Assembly (NCBI GenBank): GCA_052034005.1
Contig: JBPOJB010000052.1
Coordinates: 1 to 44,603, forward strand
Length of the DNA: 44,603 nt
Reading direction: 5' to 3'
DNA from: JAAYDI01 sp052034005
Lineage (GTDB): Bacteria; Planctomycetota; Planctomycetia; Pirellulales; Pirellulaceae
The position numbers and the translations under genes are program-made. Positions within the stretch are counted from its first letter, which is position 1. Each line of letters begins with the position of its first letter. Positions 33,490-42,341 of the stretch are shown here, one piece after another. Under the pieces are notes generated by a model, which did no database searches, was not told where the DNA came from, and saw only the letters and a list, made by a program, of their open reading frames with translations.

Positions 33490-35462
33490 GTTGGCAGCTG
33501 GCCGGGCGACCAGTACTCGATTTCACACGGCGCCGCCTGGCTCGCAGCGGTGGTTGGGACCGGTAGTTCCCGAGTGATCCACATGCGCCACCAGAGGGCG
33601 AACATCAGGAGCGTGAACAGCGGGTAGGCGTAATCGCGCCGGCCGGCCCGGTGCGCATCGAGCATGGCACGCAGCTCGCTCCAGCGCAGCGCGCCAGTCT
33701 CGTCGGCCAGCTGCGGCGTCAAGTGCGCGCGCAGCAGCGGCTGCCAGGCGTCGGCCAGCCAGGACTCCAAGGGGACCAGGAATCCCGCCTTTCTCCGCTC
33801 CACGATCCCGGGCGGCAGATCGCGCGCCAGGAGTTGCCGCAAGATCCACTTGCCGCGTCCGCGGAGCTTCCACCGCGCGGGGATGGCCAGGCAGGTAGCC
33901 AGCACGTCGCGATCCAGCAGCGGCACGCGCACCTCCAGGCCGTGTGCCATGCTCATGCGATCCACCTTGACCAGCATATCGTTGGGCAGGTGGAACGTCA
34001 GATCCATATGCAGATGGCGTTCCAGCGGTGTGAGCCAATCCGGCGCGTCGACCAGGGCCGCGGTGTATTGGTGGATCGCATCCAGCTCGCCGGCAGACTG
34101 CCAGACCGGGCCGTACAGGCGTTGTTTCACGGCCGGCGAGAGGATCTGCCGCCAACTGGCATGGTCCCGCGGCGGGCTCTGCCGCGCGCCCTCCACGAAC
34201 CGCCGCGCCAACTGGGGCCAGCCGTACTTGCGCGACGAGGGGGGCAATCGCCGCACGAGCGGCTCGATCAACCAGCTGCGGAGCGCCGGCGGCAGGTATC
34301 GGTACCACGGCGCCCACTGGCTGGCCCGGTACGTCGCGTAGCCCGCCAGCAGCTCATCCGCGCCGTCGCCCGAGAGCGCGACGGTCACGTGCCTCCGCGC
34401 GAACTGGGCCAACACGTACACCGGGATCAGGGAGTTGTCCGCCAACGGTTCTTCGGCGTGTGCCGCCAGCGTCGGGAGCAGGTCGGCAGCCGCCGCCGGG
34501 ACGTGCGACACGTGGTGCTCTGCGCCGTAGCGCTGGGCCACCTGAGTGGCCAGCGGCGACTCGTCAAACGTCGGCTCCGCGAACCCGATCGTGAAGGCGC
34601 GCACGGGCGGCGGCGCGACGGCGCTCATCGCGCGCAACACGGCGGCCGAGTCCAGGCCGCCGCTCAACAGCGCGCCCAGCGGCACGTCGCTGACCAGCTG
34701 CTGCGCCACCGCCGCGCGCACGGCGGTGTCCAGGCGATCCATGCTTTCCGCGGCACTCCACTCGGGCGGCCGCGCAGGGTACGGCAAGTGGAACCAGCGC
34801 TGCACCGTGACCCGCCCGCCCTGCGCCAAGAGCCAGTGGCCGGGCAACAGCTGGCGAACCGCCGCGAACCCGGTCGCCGGCGCCGGCACGTACGCGAACG
34901 TGAACAGGGCGTCGAGGGCCGCCCAATCCGGGCTGCGCGGCACCTCCGGATCGCTCAGGATCGCCCGGATCTCGGAGCCGAACCACAAGCGCGCGCCGTC
35001 ATCGCGATAGAACAACGGCTTGATGCCGACCGCATCGCGCACCAGCCACAGCGCGTCGGACTCGGTGTCATAGAGCGCGAAGGCGAACATGCCGTTGAGG
35101 CGCCCCACGAGGTCGCGCCCCCACTCGAGATACCCGCGCAGCACGACCTCGGCGTCCGTCTGGGAACGGAAGTGATGGCCGCGCTCTCCGAGTTCCCGCC
35201 GCAACTGGCGGAAATTATAGACCTCGCCGTTATGCGCAAGCCATACCCGGCCCTGCTCGTCGGTCATCGGCTGCCGCCCGAGCCGGCTGACATCCAGGAT
35301 GGCCAGCCGCCGGTGGCCCAACACGAGACGCGGACCGACCAGCAGCCCGCCCCCGTCCGGCCCTCGATACCGCAACGACTCGGTCATGGCCAGGCCGACC
35401 GACTCGTTGGGCCGGGAGTTCGGCAATGCCCCGTAATGGAAGATGCCGGCGATGCCACACAT
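33486..35462 (-). CDS. asnB: Glutamine-hydrolysing asparagine synthase family protein
   Basis: The product has 658 residues. ATG 35462 is the only sensible start because the next residue must be the N-terminal nucleophile Cys (MCGIAGIF). The glutaminase half contains RYRGPDGGG, HRRLAILD, AHNGEVYNF and TDAEVVL. The synthetase half has the pyrophosphate loop LLSGGLDSAAV and ALSGDGADELLAGY, then KVDRMSMAHGLEVRVPLLD. Family enzymes amidate carboxylates with glutamine and ATP. Copies inside glycan operons often amidate uronic acids or act in exopolysaccharide or exosortase-type systems rather than making asparagine. It lies 34 bases after a GT2 gene and overlaps a GT-C gene, so a surface-glycan role is likely. 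Confidence 0.93.
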   Translation of the reverse strand: MCGIAGIFHYGALPNSRPNESVGLAMTESLRYRGPDGGGLLVGPRLVLGHRRLAILDVSRLGRQPMTDEQGRVWLAHNGEVYNFRQLRRELGERGHHFRSQTDAEVVLRGYLEWGRDLVGRLNGMFAFALYDTESDALWLVRDAVGIKPLFYRDDGARLWFGSEIRAILSDPEVPRSPDWAALDALFTFAYVPAPATGFAAVRQLLPGHWLLAQGGRVTVQRWFHLPYPARPPEWSAAESMDRLDTAVRAAVAQQLVSDVPLGALLSGGLDSAAVLRAMSAVAPPPVRAFTIGFAEPTFDESPLATQVAQRYGAEHHVSHVPAAAADLLPTLAAHAEEPLADNSLIPVYVLAQFARRHVTVALSGDGADELLAGYATYRASQWAPWYRYLPPALRSWLIEPLVRRLPPSSRKYGWPQLARRFVEGARQSPPRDHASWRQILSPAVKQRLYGPVWQSAGELDAIHQYTAALVDAPDWLTPLERHLHMDLTFHLPNDMLVKVDRMSMAHGLEVRVPLLDRDVLATCLAIPARWKLRGRGKWILRQLLARDLPPGIVERRKAGFLVPLESWLADAWQPLLRAHLTPQLADETGALRWSELRAMLDAHRAGRRDYAYPLFTLLMFALWWRMWITRELPVPTTAASQAAPCEIEYWSPGQLPT

Positions 35463-35496
35463 GATCCCGTGTTTCCCGTCGTGTCCGCCAGCGAGG

Positions 35497-36417
35497 TCAC
35501 TCGCGCCAGGTTCCGTCGTCCGCTGCGCTGCCGGCATCCGCGTCGAGCGCCGTGCTGCCCACGCGACGCGGCGGCAACATGGCCACCGCCACGCAGCCTT
35601 GGCCCAAGACGATGACCGCCAACGCCAACCACACGCACGCACACAGCAACGCCCAGCCGCTGAAAGCCACGATGGCCCAGCAGCCGAACAGCACGCTCAA
35701 CAGCAGCGGCGGCAGGGCGAGCAGCAAGAAGATCTTGATCGGGTTGTACCACAGAATCGCCTCGACGATGATCTGCAGGGCCCGCAACGTGTCTCGGAAA
35801 TGGTCCACCTTGGAATGACCCTGGCGGCTCTGGTAGTCGATCGGCACGTGATGCACGCACAGGTCGTTCAGCAGGTACACGAGCGTCGCAGTCGTCGTGA
35901 AGGAGAAGCCCGCGCAGATCAGCGGGAAGAAGGGCAGCATGTCGCGGCGGCGAAACACACGCAGCCCGGAATTGATGTCGGGGATCTTCTGGCCCGCAGC
36001 AAACTCGCTCAACAACCGGAAGAAGAACCGCCCGACGCGCTTGATCCACGTGCCGCGATGATGCCGCCCGGTCCGCGCGCCGACGACCATGTGGAACCGA
36101 TCGGCCAAGGCCAGCAGTTCCGGCAGCCGATCGGCCGGATAGGTCCCGTCGGCGTCGATGATCGCGATCAGGTCGTACCGCGCGTGTTCGATCCCGGTCT
36201 TGAGGCTGCGGCCGTAACCCCGATTCTGCGGATGCTGGATGACCGTCGCCCCGGCGGCGGCCGCCTCGCCGGCCGTCGCGTCGCTGGAGCCGTCGTCCAC
36301 CACCAGGATCTCGTAGACGACGTCGGCCGCCTGCAGCACACCGCTCAACCGGCTCACGACGTCACGGATGGACGCCTGCTCGTCGTACGCCGGGATCACC
36401 ACCGACACTTCTGTCAT
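35497..36417 (-). CDS. Family 2 glycosyltransferase with C-terminal membrane anchor (DPM1/GtrB-like)
   Basis: The product has 306 residues. The GT-A fold begins SVVIPAYDEQASI; DDGSSD lies at 41-46 and the metal-binding DADG at 88-91. NRGYGRSLKTGIEHA and SRQGHSKVDHFRDT are typical of polyprenol-phosphate mannose or glucose synthases. Two hydrophobic helices near 228-280 anchor it in the inner membrane. It probably loads a sugar onto a lipid carrier that the GT-C protein encoded two genes downstream uses. It heads a three-gene operon with its own candidate promoter about 46 bases upstream. Confidence 0.92.
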   Translation of the reverse strand: MTEVSVVIPAYDEQASIRDVVSRLSGVLQAADVVYEILVVDDGSSDATAGEAAAAGATVIQHPQNRGYGRSLKTGIEHARYDLIAIIDADGTYPADRLPELLALADRFHMVVGARTGRHHRGTWIKRVGRFFFRLLSEFAAGQKIPDINSGLRVFRRRDMLPFFPLICAGFSFTTTATLVYLLNDLCVHHVPIDYQSRQGHSKVDHFRDTLRALQIIVEAILWYNPIKIFLLLALPPLLLSVLFGCWAIVAFSGWALLCACVWLALAVIVLGQGCVAVAMLPPRRVGSTALDADAGSAADDGTWRE

Positions 36418-36462
36418 GCCAGGTTACCTCGCATTCGCCCTGCCGCCTGTTCGCCGCCATCC

Positions 36463-36491
36463 ATTATGCCGTACACCCGGTGACCCGTCAG
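36463..36491 (-). promoter_or_regulatory. Candidate promoter of the glycan operon
   Basis: On the minus strand CTGACG (36486-36491) and CATAAT (36463-36468) are 17 bases apart, close to the consensus. The start would be near 36456, about 38 bases before the GT2 ATG at 36417. Confidence 0.4.
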
Positions 36492-36530
36492 CCCTTCACG
36501 GCGTCCGCTCGGTGGTGTCCGGTCGGGGCA

Positions 36531-38699
36531 TCAATCGGCCTGGGGCGCCAGCGGATCGAAGTCCACCTGCCACAGGCGATACCATGCGGCCAGGTCGCCC
36601 AACTCGCGCTGCGCACGATCGCTCGGAGCCGCGAACGTCACCCGGCGCGGAGCGCTCAGCGCGGTCAGCTGCTTGACATCGAACGATTCGAGCAGACCGA
36701 AACAGAACAGCTCGGGCTTCTCGTTGACGCTCCAGTTCTGTTCGATCACCTCCTTCAGGCTGCTCAGCGCGTCGTGCAATTGCACCTGGCCGATCGCCTG
36801 CCGTTCCAGGCCGGCGGCAACCAGGGCCATGACGCCGGTGCGGGGGCCTGTCGCCACGAGCGTCACGGGCCCCGTGCCCCGCTCGACGGCCGACCAGCGG
36901 GCCACCGCCGCCACCTGGCTGGCCTGCAGCCCGAGCGGGCGATCGCCGACGGACGCCAGGAGCAGTGCGAACAAGTAGTCGGATTTCGCGATCTTGGACT
37001 CGCCCAGATAGAACGGGTCGACCGCCAACACGCGATACCCGGCTCCCAGCAGCGCCGCGACGTCCGACGCCGAGCTCTGCCGCCCGTTGTCGGTCACCAC
37101 GAGCGCCGTGCGCTGCGGCTGGCCCTGCACGAACTCAACGGCGGGCACGGTCCACAGGTTGTTCATCTTCAGTTGCCAGTATGAGGCGGTGACGCCCCCT
37201 TGCGCTTCGTGGCCGATCTGCGTGGCGGTCACCGCGAAGTCGGCTGCGCGCACGAGTCCGCGCAAGCGCGCGACACCGGCCTGCTGCCACGCTTCCGCCG
37301 CGGCGGCGTCGGCGGGAAGCGCCCCGTCGCGAGGCAGATCCTGGCAGAGGGCGAGGGCCAGTTTGTTGAAGTCCAGGTTGTCGTCGGGCAGCGGGACCAG
37401 CAGCGGCTCAAGCGTCTTGACCTCGCTGTCCGAGGGGATCTCCTGAGGATCGTACGTGTCGTCACCCGGGTGGAAGTAATCACCCAGCATGCGGTAGTTC
37501 TGCTGGCGATTGTCGACATCATAGTTGTGCGAGTTGGGCGGATCGTTGTTCACGTGCGATCGCAGCGCCTGCTCTTTGCCGTACAGTCGGAAGATCGGCT
37601 GGGCCGCGCTGAGGAGCGGCTCGAGGGCATAAACGGCCTCGAAACAACAGCCGTCGTGCAGGTTGAATGTCAGCAGCGTCGGCCGCGGCGCCATCATGGC
37701 AGTCAGATGGGTGTAGTCACAGATCGTCGCCAGGTCGTTGGGCATCTGCTCGGAATCGCCCAGGTCCTTCAAGTGGAATGCCCGCGTCTTGAGACTCGAG
37801 TGCCCGGCCACCGGGTTGGCGAGCGCGATGCGCGTGTCGAGGGCGCTGAGGAGGATCGTCTGCCAGCCGCCCCCGGAAAGGCCGGTCATGGCCACCCGCG
37901 CCGGGTCGGTGTGCTCATGGTTCAACAGCACATCCAGGCCGCGCTGCATGTTCAGGTAGAAGGGGGCCAGGCCGCTGGTCCCGCACAGGTCCAGCTGGTT
38001 CATGCGGTCGTGCTCGAAGCCGGTCCCGACCAGTTGGCCCATGCCGACCCATTCGATGTTCAGTGCCAACATGCCGCGCTTGGCCTGGTTGATGCAGCGG
38101 ATCTGCTTGGGCGGGAACTGCTTGCCCAGCCGCGTGTGGCCGTTGACGTTCAGGATGGCCGGCACTTTGCCCGTCAGATGCTCGGGCTCGTACAGCAGGC
38201 CTGGGACCCACAGGCCCGGCAACGCCTCGTAACGCAGTTTGCGGATGCTGTAGCCCGGTCCGCCCTCGATCGTCTCCAGCCACTCCACACGGGTCGCCGC
38301 GTCGCGCCAGCGGGCGGCCTCGCCGCGAAAGACGATCCGGTCGAGCACGGCGGTGCGGATCCGTTGGGCTTCCTGATCCCATTGGGTGGCCGTCTCGACC
38401 GCCGGCACCGCCGGCACGCGCTCGTCGCAGTACCACTGCACCTCCGTCATCGACAGGTCCGGCCCGATGATCGTATGCTTCAACATCGCGCCGATCACGG
38501 ACTCGTCCAGCGCGGCGGTCGGCTGGCCACCGTCCTCGTCCGTGCCGTCCGCCTGCACCTGGAGCGACGTGTGGCACGCTAGGGCCATGCCCGGCTCGTC
38601 GGGCGGGGCGGCGATCGCCGGCCAGGTGTTGAGCAGCGCGCCGCATGCGATGGCGGCCTTCAGGAGCATGGCGTGTCGTGCGTTGGGTGTATGGTGCAT
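36531..38699 (-). CDS. Exported acetyl-xylan-esterase-like protein with two alpha/beta-hydrolase halves
   Basis: The product has 722 residues. ATG 38699 has AAGGGAG 10 bases upstream. A signal peptide (LLKAAIACGALLNTWPAIA) precedes a helical region and a hydrolase core: VPAILNVNGHTRLGK for the oxyanion strand, then the nucleophile elbow GLSGGGWQT, with a candidate His in NSHNYDVDN. Residues about 460-722 form a second hydrolase-like half (ALVVTDNG, then GYRVLAVDPFYLGES) whose elbow reads ATGPRTG, so the serine is absent. I infer a periplasmic or secreted carbohydrate esterase with a structural second half. It follows rtcA by 21 bases on the same strand, probably a chance or operonic neighbour. 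Confidence 0.82.
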   Translation of the reverse strand: MHHTPNARHAMLLKAAIACGALLNTWPAIAAPPDEPGMALACHTSLQVQADGTDEDGGQPTAALDESVIGAMLKHTIIGPDLSMTEVQWYCDERVPAVPAVETATQWDQEAQRIRTAVLDRIVFRGEAARWRDAATRVEWLETIEGGPGYSIRKLRYEALPGLWVPGLLYEPEHLTGKVPAILNVNGHTRLGKQFPPKQIRCINQAKRGMLALNIEWVGMGQLVGTGFEHDRMNQLDLCGTSGLAPFYLNMQRGLDVLLNHEHTDPARVAMTGLSGGGWQTILLSALDTRIALANPVAGHSSLKTRAFHLKDLGDSEQMPNDLATICDYTHLTAMMAPRPTLLTFNLHDGCCFEAVYALEPLLSAAQPIFRLYGKEQALRSHVNNDPPNSHNYDVDNRQQNYRMLGDYFHPGDDTYDPQEIPSDSEVKTLEPLLVPLPDDNLDFNKLALALCQDLPRDGALPADAAAAEAWQQAGVARLRGLVRAADFAVTATQIGHEAQGGVTASYWQLKMNNLWTVPAVEFVQGQPQRTALVVTDNGRQSSASDVAALLGAGYRVLAVDPFYLGESKIAKSDYLFALLLASVGDRPLGLQASQVAAVARWSAVERGTGPVTLVATGPRTGVMALVAAGLERQAIGQVQLHDALSSLKEVIEQNWSVNEKPELFCFGLLESFDVKQLTALSAPRRVTFAAPSDRAQRELGDLAAWYRLWQVDFDPLAPQAD

Positions 38700-38720
38700 C
38701 TGGAATAAACTCCCTTACGT

Positions 38721-39800
38721 TCAAGGCGTTGTGTGCGGGCCGAGCCGGACGTCACAAGTCTTGCCGTCCGGGGCGGGTTCGACGCGGACATCGATGTTGA
38801 GGAACTGCCGCAGGATTGCGATGTGGGTCCGGGAGTGGTTGGTCAGCGGGACGGTGGTGAACGAGCCGCCGCGCTGGCGGCCGGGGTCGCCCGCTTGCCA
38901 CGCGCTGATGCCCAACGGCAGCATGAGCTGGTCCGCCAGGTGCGGTCCTACCGGAGCGCCCGACTGCAGGTAAGCCAGCGCGTCCGTGACGACTTCGCGC
39001 GCCACCTGCTCGGCCCGTTTGCCGAGCCGGCCGAAGGCGGTGAACAGCTCGGTGACCTGTTCGCTCTGCGCCTCGACCATCACCACGTTGCCGGGCCCGC
39101 GCGCCTCGACCTGCTCCAGGACTCCCCACTGATCGTCCCAACCGAGCTCCCGCAGGGCGGTGTTCACCTCCCGCTGAGCGATGTGCATCGGCAGCCCGGC
39201 CACCAGCGCGCGGACGCGGCGCAGCACGCACGCGCCGGGCTGCAGGAGGTGGAATCCGGCCAGTGCCGGGCAGGGCTCGACAGTGACCGTGAACCGGCCG
39301 CCGCCCGCCGGATAGAACCCATGCCGCTCGAGCCTGGCAGTGACGCGCGGCCCCATGCGACCGATCAGCGGCAGATAAGCCCGCTGCAGGAAATCGAACG
39401 GCGGCGCCCATTGGTTGTGCGTGCCGCCTTCGAGCGTCAAGTGCGACATGCCGTCGGCCACCAGCAGCGCGGGCAGGACCGTCTGCAGCACGAGCGTCGC
39501 GCTGCCCGCCGTGCCGATGCCGAATTCGTACCGCCCCGCCTGGACCGCCCGGGGCTCGAAACGCAGTGTGCGCGAGCCGACCTTCGCGCCCGTCACCGAC
39601 CCGCCGCAGACCTCCGCCGCCGCGCGGGCGGCGGCCACGTGCTGCGGCTGGAGCCCCGGCTTGTCACGGCCGGCCCGGATGTCGGTCACCATGACCGGCC
39701 GTCGCGTGACCAGGCTCAGCGCCAAGGACGAGCGGACAATCTGCCCGCCTCCTTCCCCTTGGGAGCCGTCGATGTGCAGCAAGTCGGTTGGATGGTGCAT
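38721..39800 (-). CDS. rtcA: RNA 3'-terminal phosphate cyclase
   Basis: The product has 359 residues, close to the usual length of about 340. ATG 39800 gives the canonical N-terminus IDGSQGEGGGQIVRSSLALS, whose EGGGQ(I/V)R motif defines the family. The catalytic His that becomes adenylylated lies in HLADQLMLPLG (H287). The enzyme uses ATP to convert RNA 3'-phosphate ends to 2',3'-cyclic phosphate and belongs to RNA repair. No rtcB or rtcR is nearby. Only a weak ribosome-binding site (AGGG at 8 bases) precedes it. Assignment is firm; the pairing with a secreted esterase is unexplained. Confidence 0.95.
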   Translation of the reverse strand: MHHPTDLLHIDGSQGEGGGQIVRSSLALSLVTRRPVMVTDIRAGRDKPGLQPQHVAAARAAAEVCGGSVTGAKVGSRTLRFEPRAVQAGRYEFGIGTAGSATLVLQTVLPALLVADGMSHLTLEGGTHNQWAPPFDFLQRAYLPLIGRMGPRVTARLERHGFYPAGGGRFTVTVEPCPALAGFHLLQPGACVLRRVRALVAGLPMHIAQREVNTALRELGWDDQWGVLEQVEARGPGNVVMVEAQSEQVTELFTAFGRLGKRAEQVAREVVTDALAYLQSGAPVGPHLADQLMLPLGISAWQAGDPGRQRGGSFTTVPLTNHSRTHIAILRQFLNIDVRVEPAPDGKTCDVRLGPHTTP

Positions 39801-39947
39801 GCCACCGCCCTGTTCAGCCCGTCGCGCCCGTGCACCCCGTGTCCAGCCCCGCGGCCGCAGCCGGGGATCGGCGGCGCGTCCCGGGGACACGAACCCGTAT
39901 TGTTCTACAGACGGCCGGCGTTGCCAATCACCGTTTGTGAGCCGTTG

Positions 39948-39977
39948 ATGACAGGCAGGGCCGTTCCCGGCTACACT
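39948..39977 (+). promoter_or_regulatory. Candidate promoter of the Tat-exported oxidoreductase gene
   Basis: ATGACA at 39948-39953 and TACACT at 39972-39977 are 18 bases apart. Transcription would start near 39984, leaving a 60-base leader that ends with the GAGGGAA ribosome-binding site before ATG 40046. Confidence 0.35.
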
Positions 39978-40045
39978 TAAGGGCGTTCGGGCCCCGTTCC
40001 GATCCCGGCAAAGCAGATCACCCAGAGTGTCTTGAGGGAACCCTT

Positions 40046-41404
40046 ATGGCTGACCACGCTGCCCCAACCGTCACGCGGCGCACCACGCGTCGCCAATTCC
40101 TCGCCAAGTCCGTCCTGGTGGCGTCCGCCGCAACGGGTGCCCAGCTGGCGCTGAGCCGCAGCGTCCATGCCGCGGGCAGTGATACGATCCGGCTCGGGCT
40201 GATCGGTTGCGGGGGGCGCGGCTCCGGCGCGGCGGTGGACGCCATGAAGGCCGACAGCAACACGCGATTGTGGGCAATGGCCGACGTCTTTGCCGACAAG
40301 ATCGAGCAGAGTCTCAACAACCTGCAGGGGGCGTTTCCCGACCAGGTCCAGGTCGATCCCGCGCGACGGTTTGCCGGCCTGGACGGCTACCAGGGGGTCA
40401 TCGAGAACAGCGACCTGGTGCTGATCGCCTGCGCGTCACGCTTTCATGCCCCCTATGCGCTGGCCGCCGTGAAGGCCAAGCGGCATGTGTTCGTCGAGAA
40501 ACCGGCGGCCGTGGATCCGGCCGGCGTGCATCAGCTCCTGGAGGCGGACGAGCTGGCCAGGCAGAACGGCACGGGCGTGCTGGCCGGACTGACCTACCGC
40601 TACCACCTGGGCCGGCGCGAGGCGGTCCAACGCATCCACGACGGCGAGCTGGGCGAAATCGTCGCCATTCAGTGCGACTACCTGCGGGGGCCCTATGGCA
40701 TGGTGGCGCGCAAAGCGGAGTGGAGTGAACTCGAGTACCAGTTCCGCAACTGGTACCACTTCACATGGCTCTCGGGTGATGACGTGCCCCAGTCACTGAT
40801 CCACAATCTCGACTCGAACCTGTGGGTGCTCCACGACGAGCCGCCGGCGCGGATCTACGGGTTCGGCGGCCGGTCGTCCCAGTTCGAAGGGGACAACCGG
40901 GCGGCCATTGGCACCTCGTTCGATCATCACTCGATCGTCTGCGAATATCCCAACGGACGCCGGATCTACGGTTCGGTACGGACCGCCTATGATTGTTTCA
41001 ACAACAACGTCGATGTGTTCCACGGGACGAAGGGCCGCTGCGTCTTCAGAGGGTTCGATCCGCCGGTGTTCACCGATCTGACCGGCACGGTGACTTGGAA
41101 AGCCGATGCGGATCTCTCGAGGCTGTCCCCGTACGAACTGGAACACCTTGAGTTCCTGCAGTCGATCCGGGCAGGCCAGCCGTTCCAGCGCGGCAAGCAA
41201 ATGGCGGTCTCCACGCTCGTCGCCGTGCTCGGCCAGGCGGCCGTATACACCGGGCAGGAGATCAAGTGGGCCGACGGGTGGAATTCGGGGTTCGCCTATC
41301 CGCCGGAAGGCGCCGTGCGAATGGACATGGAGCCGGTGGTCACCCCCGGCCCCGACGGCTTCTACCCGATCGCCGTGCCGGGCGTTACCAGGCTGCTCTC
41401 ATGA
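40046..41404 (+). CDS. Tat-exported Gfo/Idh/MocA family oxidoreductase
   Basis: The product has 452 residues. GAGGGAA lies 7 bases before ATG 40046. A twin-arginine signal (TRRQFLAKSVLVASAA, R15-R16) is followed by the cofactor loop GLIGCGGRGSG near 52-62 and the catalytic VEKP (E151-P153). A substrate site is recognisable around VPQSLIHNLDSNLW. The aromatic-rich region FRNWYHFTWLSGDD is typical of the large planctomycete subfamily. It probably works in the periplasm with tightly bound NAD(P), on a glycoside or sugar. It ends 6 bases inside the convergent hydrolase gene, so the two 3' ends overlap antisense. Confidence 0.93.
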   Translation: MADHAAPTVTRRTTRRQFLAKSVLVASAATGAQLALSRSVHAAGSDTIRLGLIGCGGRGSGAAVDAMKADSNTRLWAMADVFADKIEQSLNNLQGAFPDQVQVDPARRFAGLDGYQGVIENSDLVLIACASRFHAPYALAAVKAKRHVFVEKPAAVDPAGVHQLLEADELARQNGTGVLAGLTYRYHLGRREAVQRIHDGELGEIVAIQCDYLRGPYGMVARKAEWSELEYQFRNWYHFTWLSGDDVPQSLIHNLDSNLWVLHDEPPARIYGFGGRSSQFEGDNRAAIGTSFDHHSIVCEYPNGRRIYGSVRTAYDCFNNNVDVFHGTKGRCVFRGFDPPVFTDLTGTVTWKADADLSRLSPYELEHLEFLQSIRAGQPFQRGKQMAVSTLVAVLGQAAVYTGQEIKWADGWNSGFAYPPEGAVRMDMEPVVTPGPDGFYPIAVPGVTRLLS

Positions 41405-42331
41405 TCCGGGCCGCAGATGCAGGTCGAACCAGTCGGCGAACTTGCACAGGTCCCAGAACATAGTCGGCCAGCCGTGTTGCCCTCGCGGATGGACGACCAG
41501 TTCTACGCGGCCGCCGGCTGCCGCGGCGCGGTCGCGAAACCACTCGGATTGCTCCAGCGGCACCAGCGTGTCGGCGTCGCCGTGATAGATGAGCGTCGGG
41601 GGGAGGTCCTTCGTGATGAAGTAGATGGGCGAGCATTCGCGGCCGATCGCCTTCCAGGCGGCCATGTCGGTGGCGCGGGGCCCGAAGGCCTTCACGAACG
41701 ACTTGGGTGGCCCGCCATCGCCCGGATTCTCCGTCGACTGGCCCAGGTTCAACAGGTCGGTCACCGGATAGAAGATCGCCACGGCCTGCACCGCGCTGCT
41801 CTCGCGATCCACGGGATCCGGCGCGTCGGCCGGCCCGGGCCCGCCCCGCGTGGCCAGCATCAGGCTGAGGTGCCCCCCTGCACTGCCGCCGCAGACCCCG
41901 ATCCGCGCGGGGTCCACTCCGTATTCCCGTGCGTGGTGCCGCACGTACCGTACGCCGCGGTGCAGGTCCTCGATGATCTCCATGACCGTCGCCTCGGGCT
42001 GTGACACGTGATAGGTCGCGAAGATCGTGTAGCCGCGTCGCAACAAGGGCGCCATCAGCCAGACCGGAGTGGACCCCGCATCGGCCGACTTCCAGCCCCC
42101 GCTGACCACGAAGATGACGCCCAGCCCGTTGGCATGCGCCGGCCGGATTACGTCGCAACACAATGGCTTCCCGCCACGCCGCCCATAGACCACGGCGTCC
42201 GTGCGCTGCACGTCGGGGTGGAAATACCACCAGGCGGTAAGCGCCAGAGCCAGCATGAGGGTCAGCAGCACACCGATCCCCCACAGGCTCACCCGGATCC
42301 AACGCGGCAACGCCAACCAGAGACTGATCAT
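41399..42331 (-). CDS. Membrane-anchored alpha/beta hydrolase (esterase/lipase family)
   Basis: The product has 310 residues with one N-terminal membrane anchor (SLWGIGVLLTLMLALALTAW, about 15-34). The hydrolase domain is of the BD-FAE/Abhydrolase_3 type: VIFVVSGGWKS as the oxyanion strand, nucleophile S150 in VCGGSAGGH, acid in HGDADTLVP and His in RGQHGW. The anchor topology places the enzyme outside the cytoplasm. It probably de-esterifies carbohydrate or lipid esters. It lies 10 bases after the tandem methyltransferase gene, suggesting an operon, and overlaps the convergent oxidoreductase gene by 6 bases. Confidence 0.9.
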   Translation of the reverse strand: MISLWLALPRWIRVSLWGIGVLLTLMLALALTAWWYFHPDVQRTDAVVYGRRGGKPLCCDVIRPAHANGLGVIFVVSGGWKSADAGSTPVWLMAPLLRRGYTIFATYHVSQPEATVMEIIEDLHRGVRYVRHHAREYGVDPARIGVCGGSAGGHLSLMLATRGGPGPADAPDPVDRESSAVQAVAIFYPVTDLLNLGQSTENPGDGGPPKSFVKAFGPRATDMAAWKAIGRECSPIYFITKDLPPTLIYHGDADTLVPLEQSEWFRDRAAAAGGRVELVVHPRGQHGWPTMFWDLCKFADWFDLHLRPGS

Positions 42332-42341
42332 CGGGGGTTCC

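Noticed and set aside
33651..35615. Long + strand open frame opposite the asparagine synthase gene
   Set aside because: It is an antisense shadow of a gene with canonical AsnB motifs.
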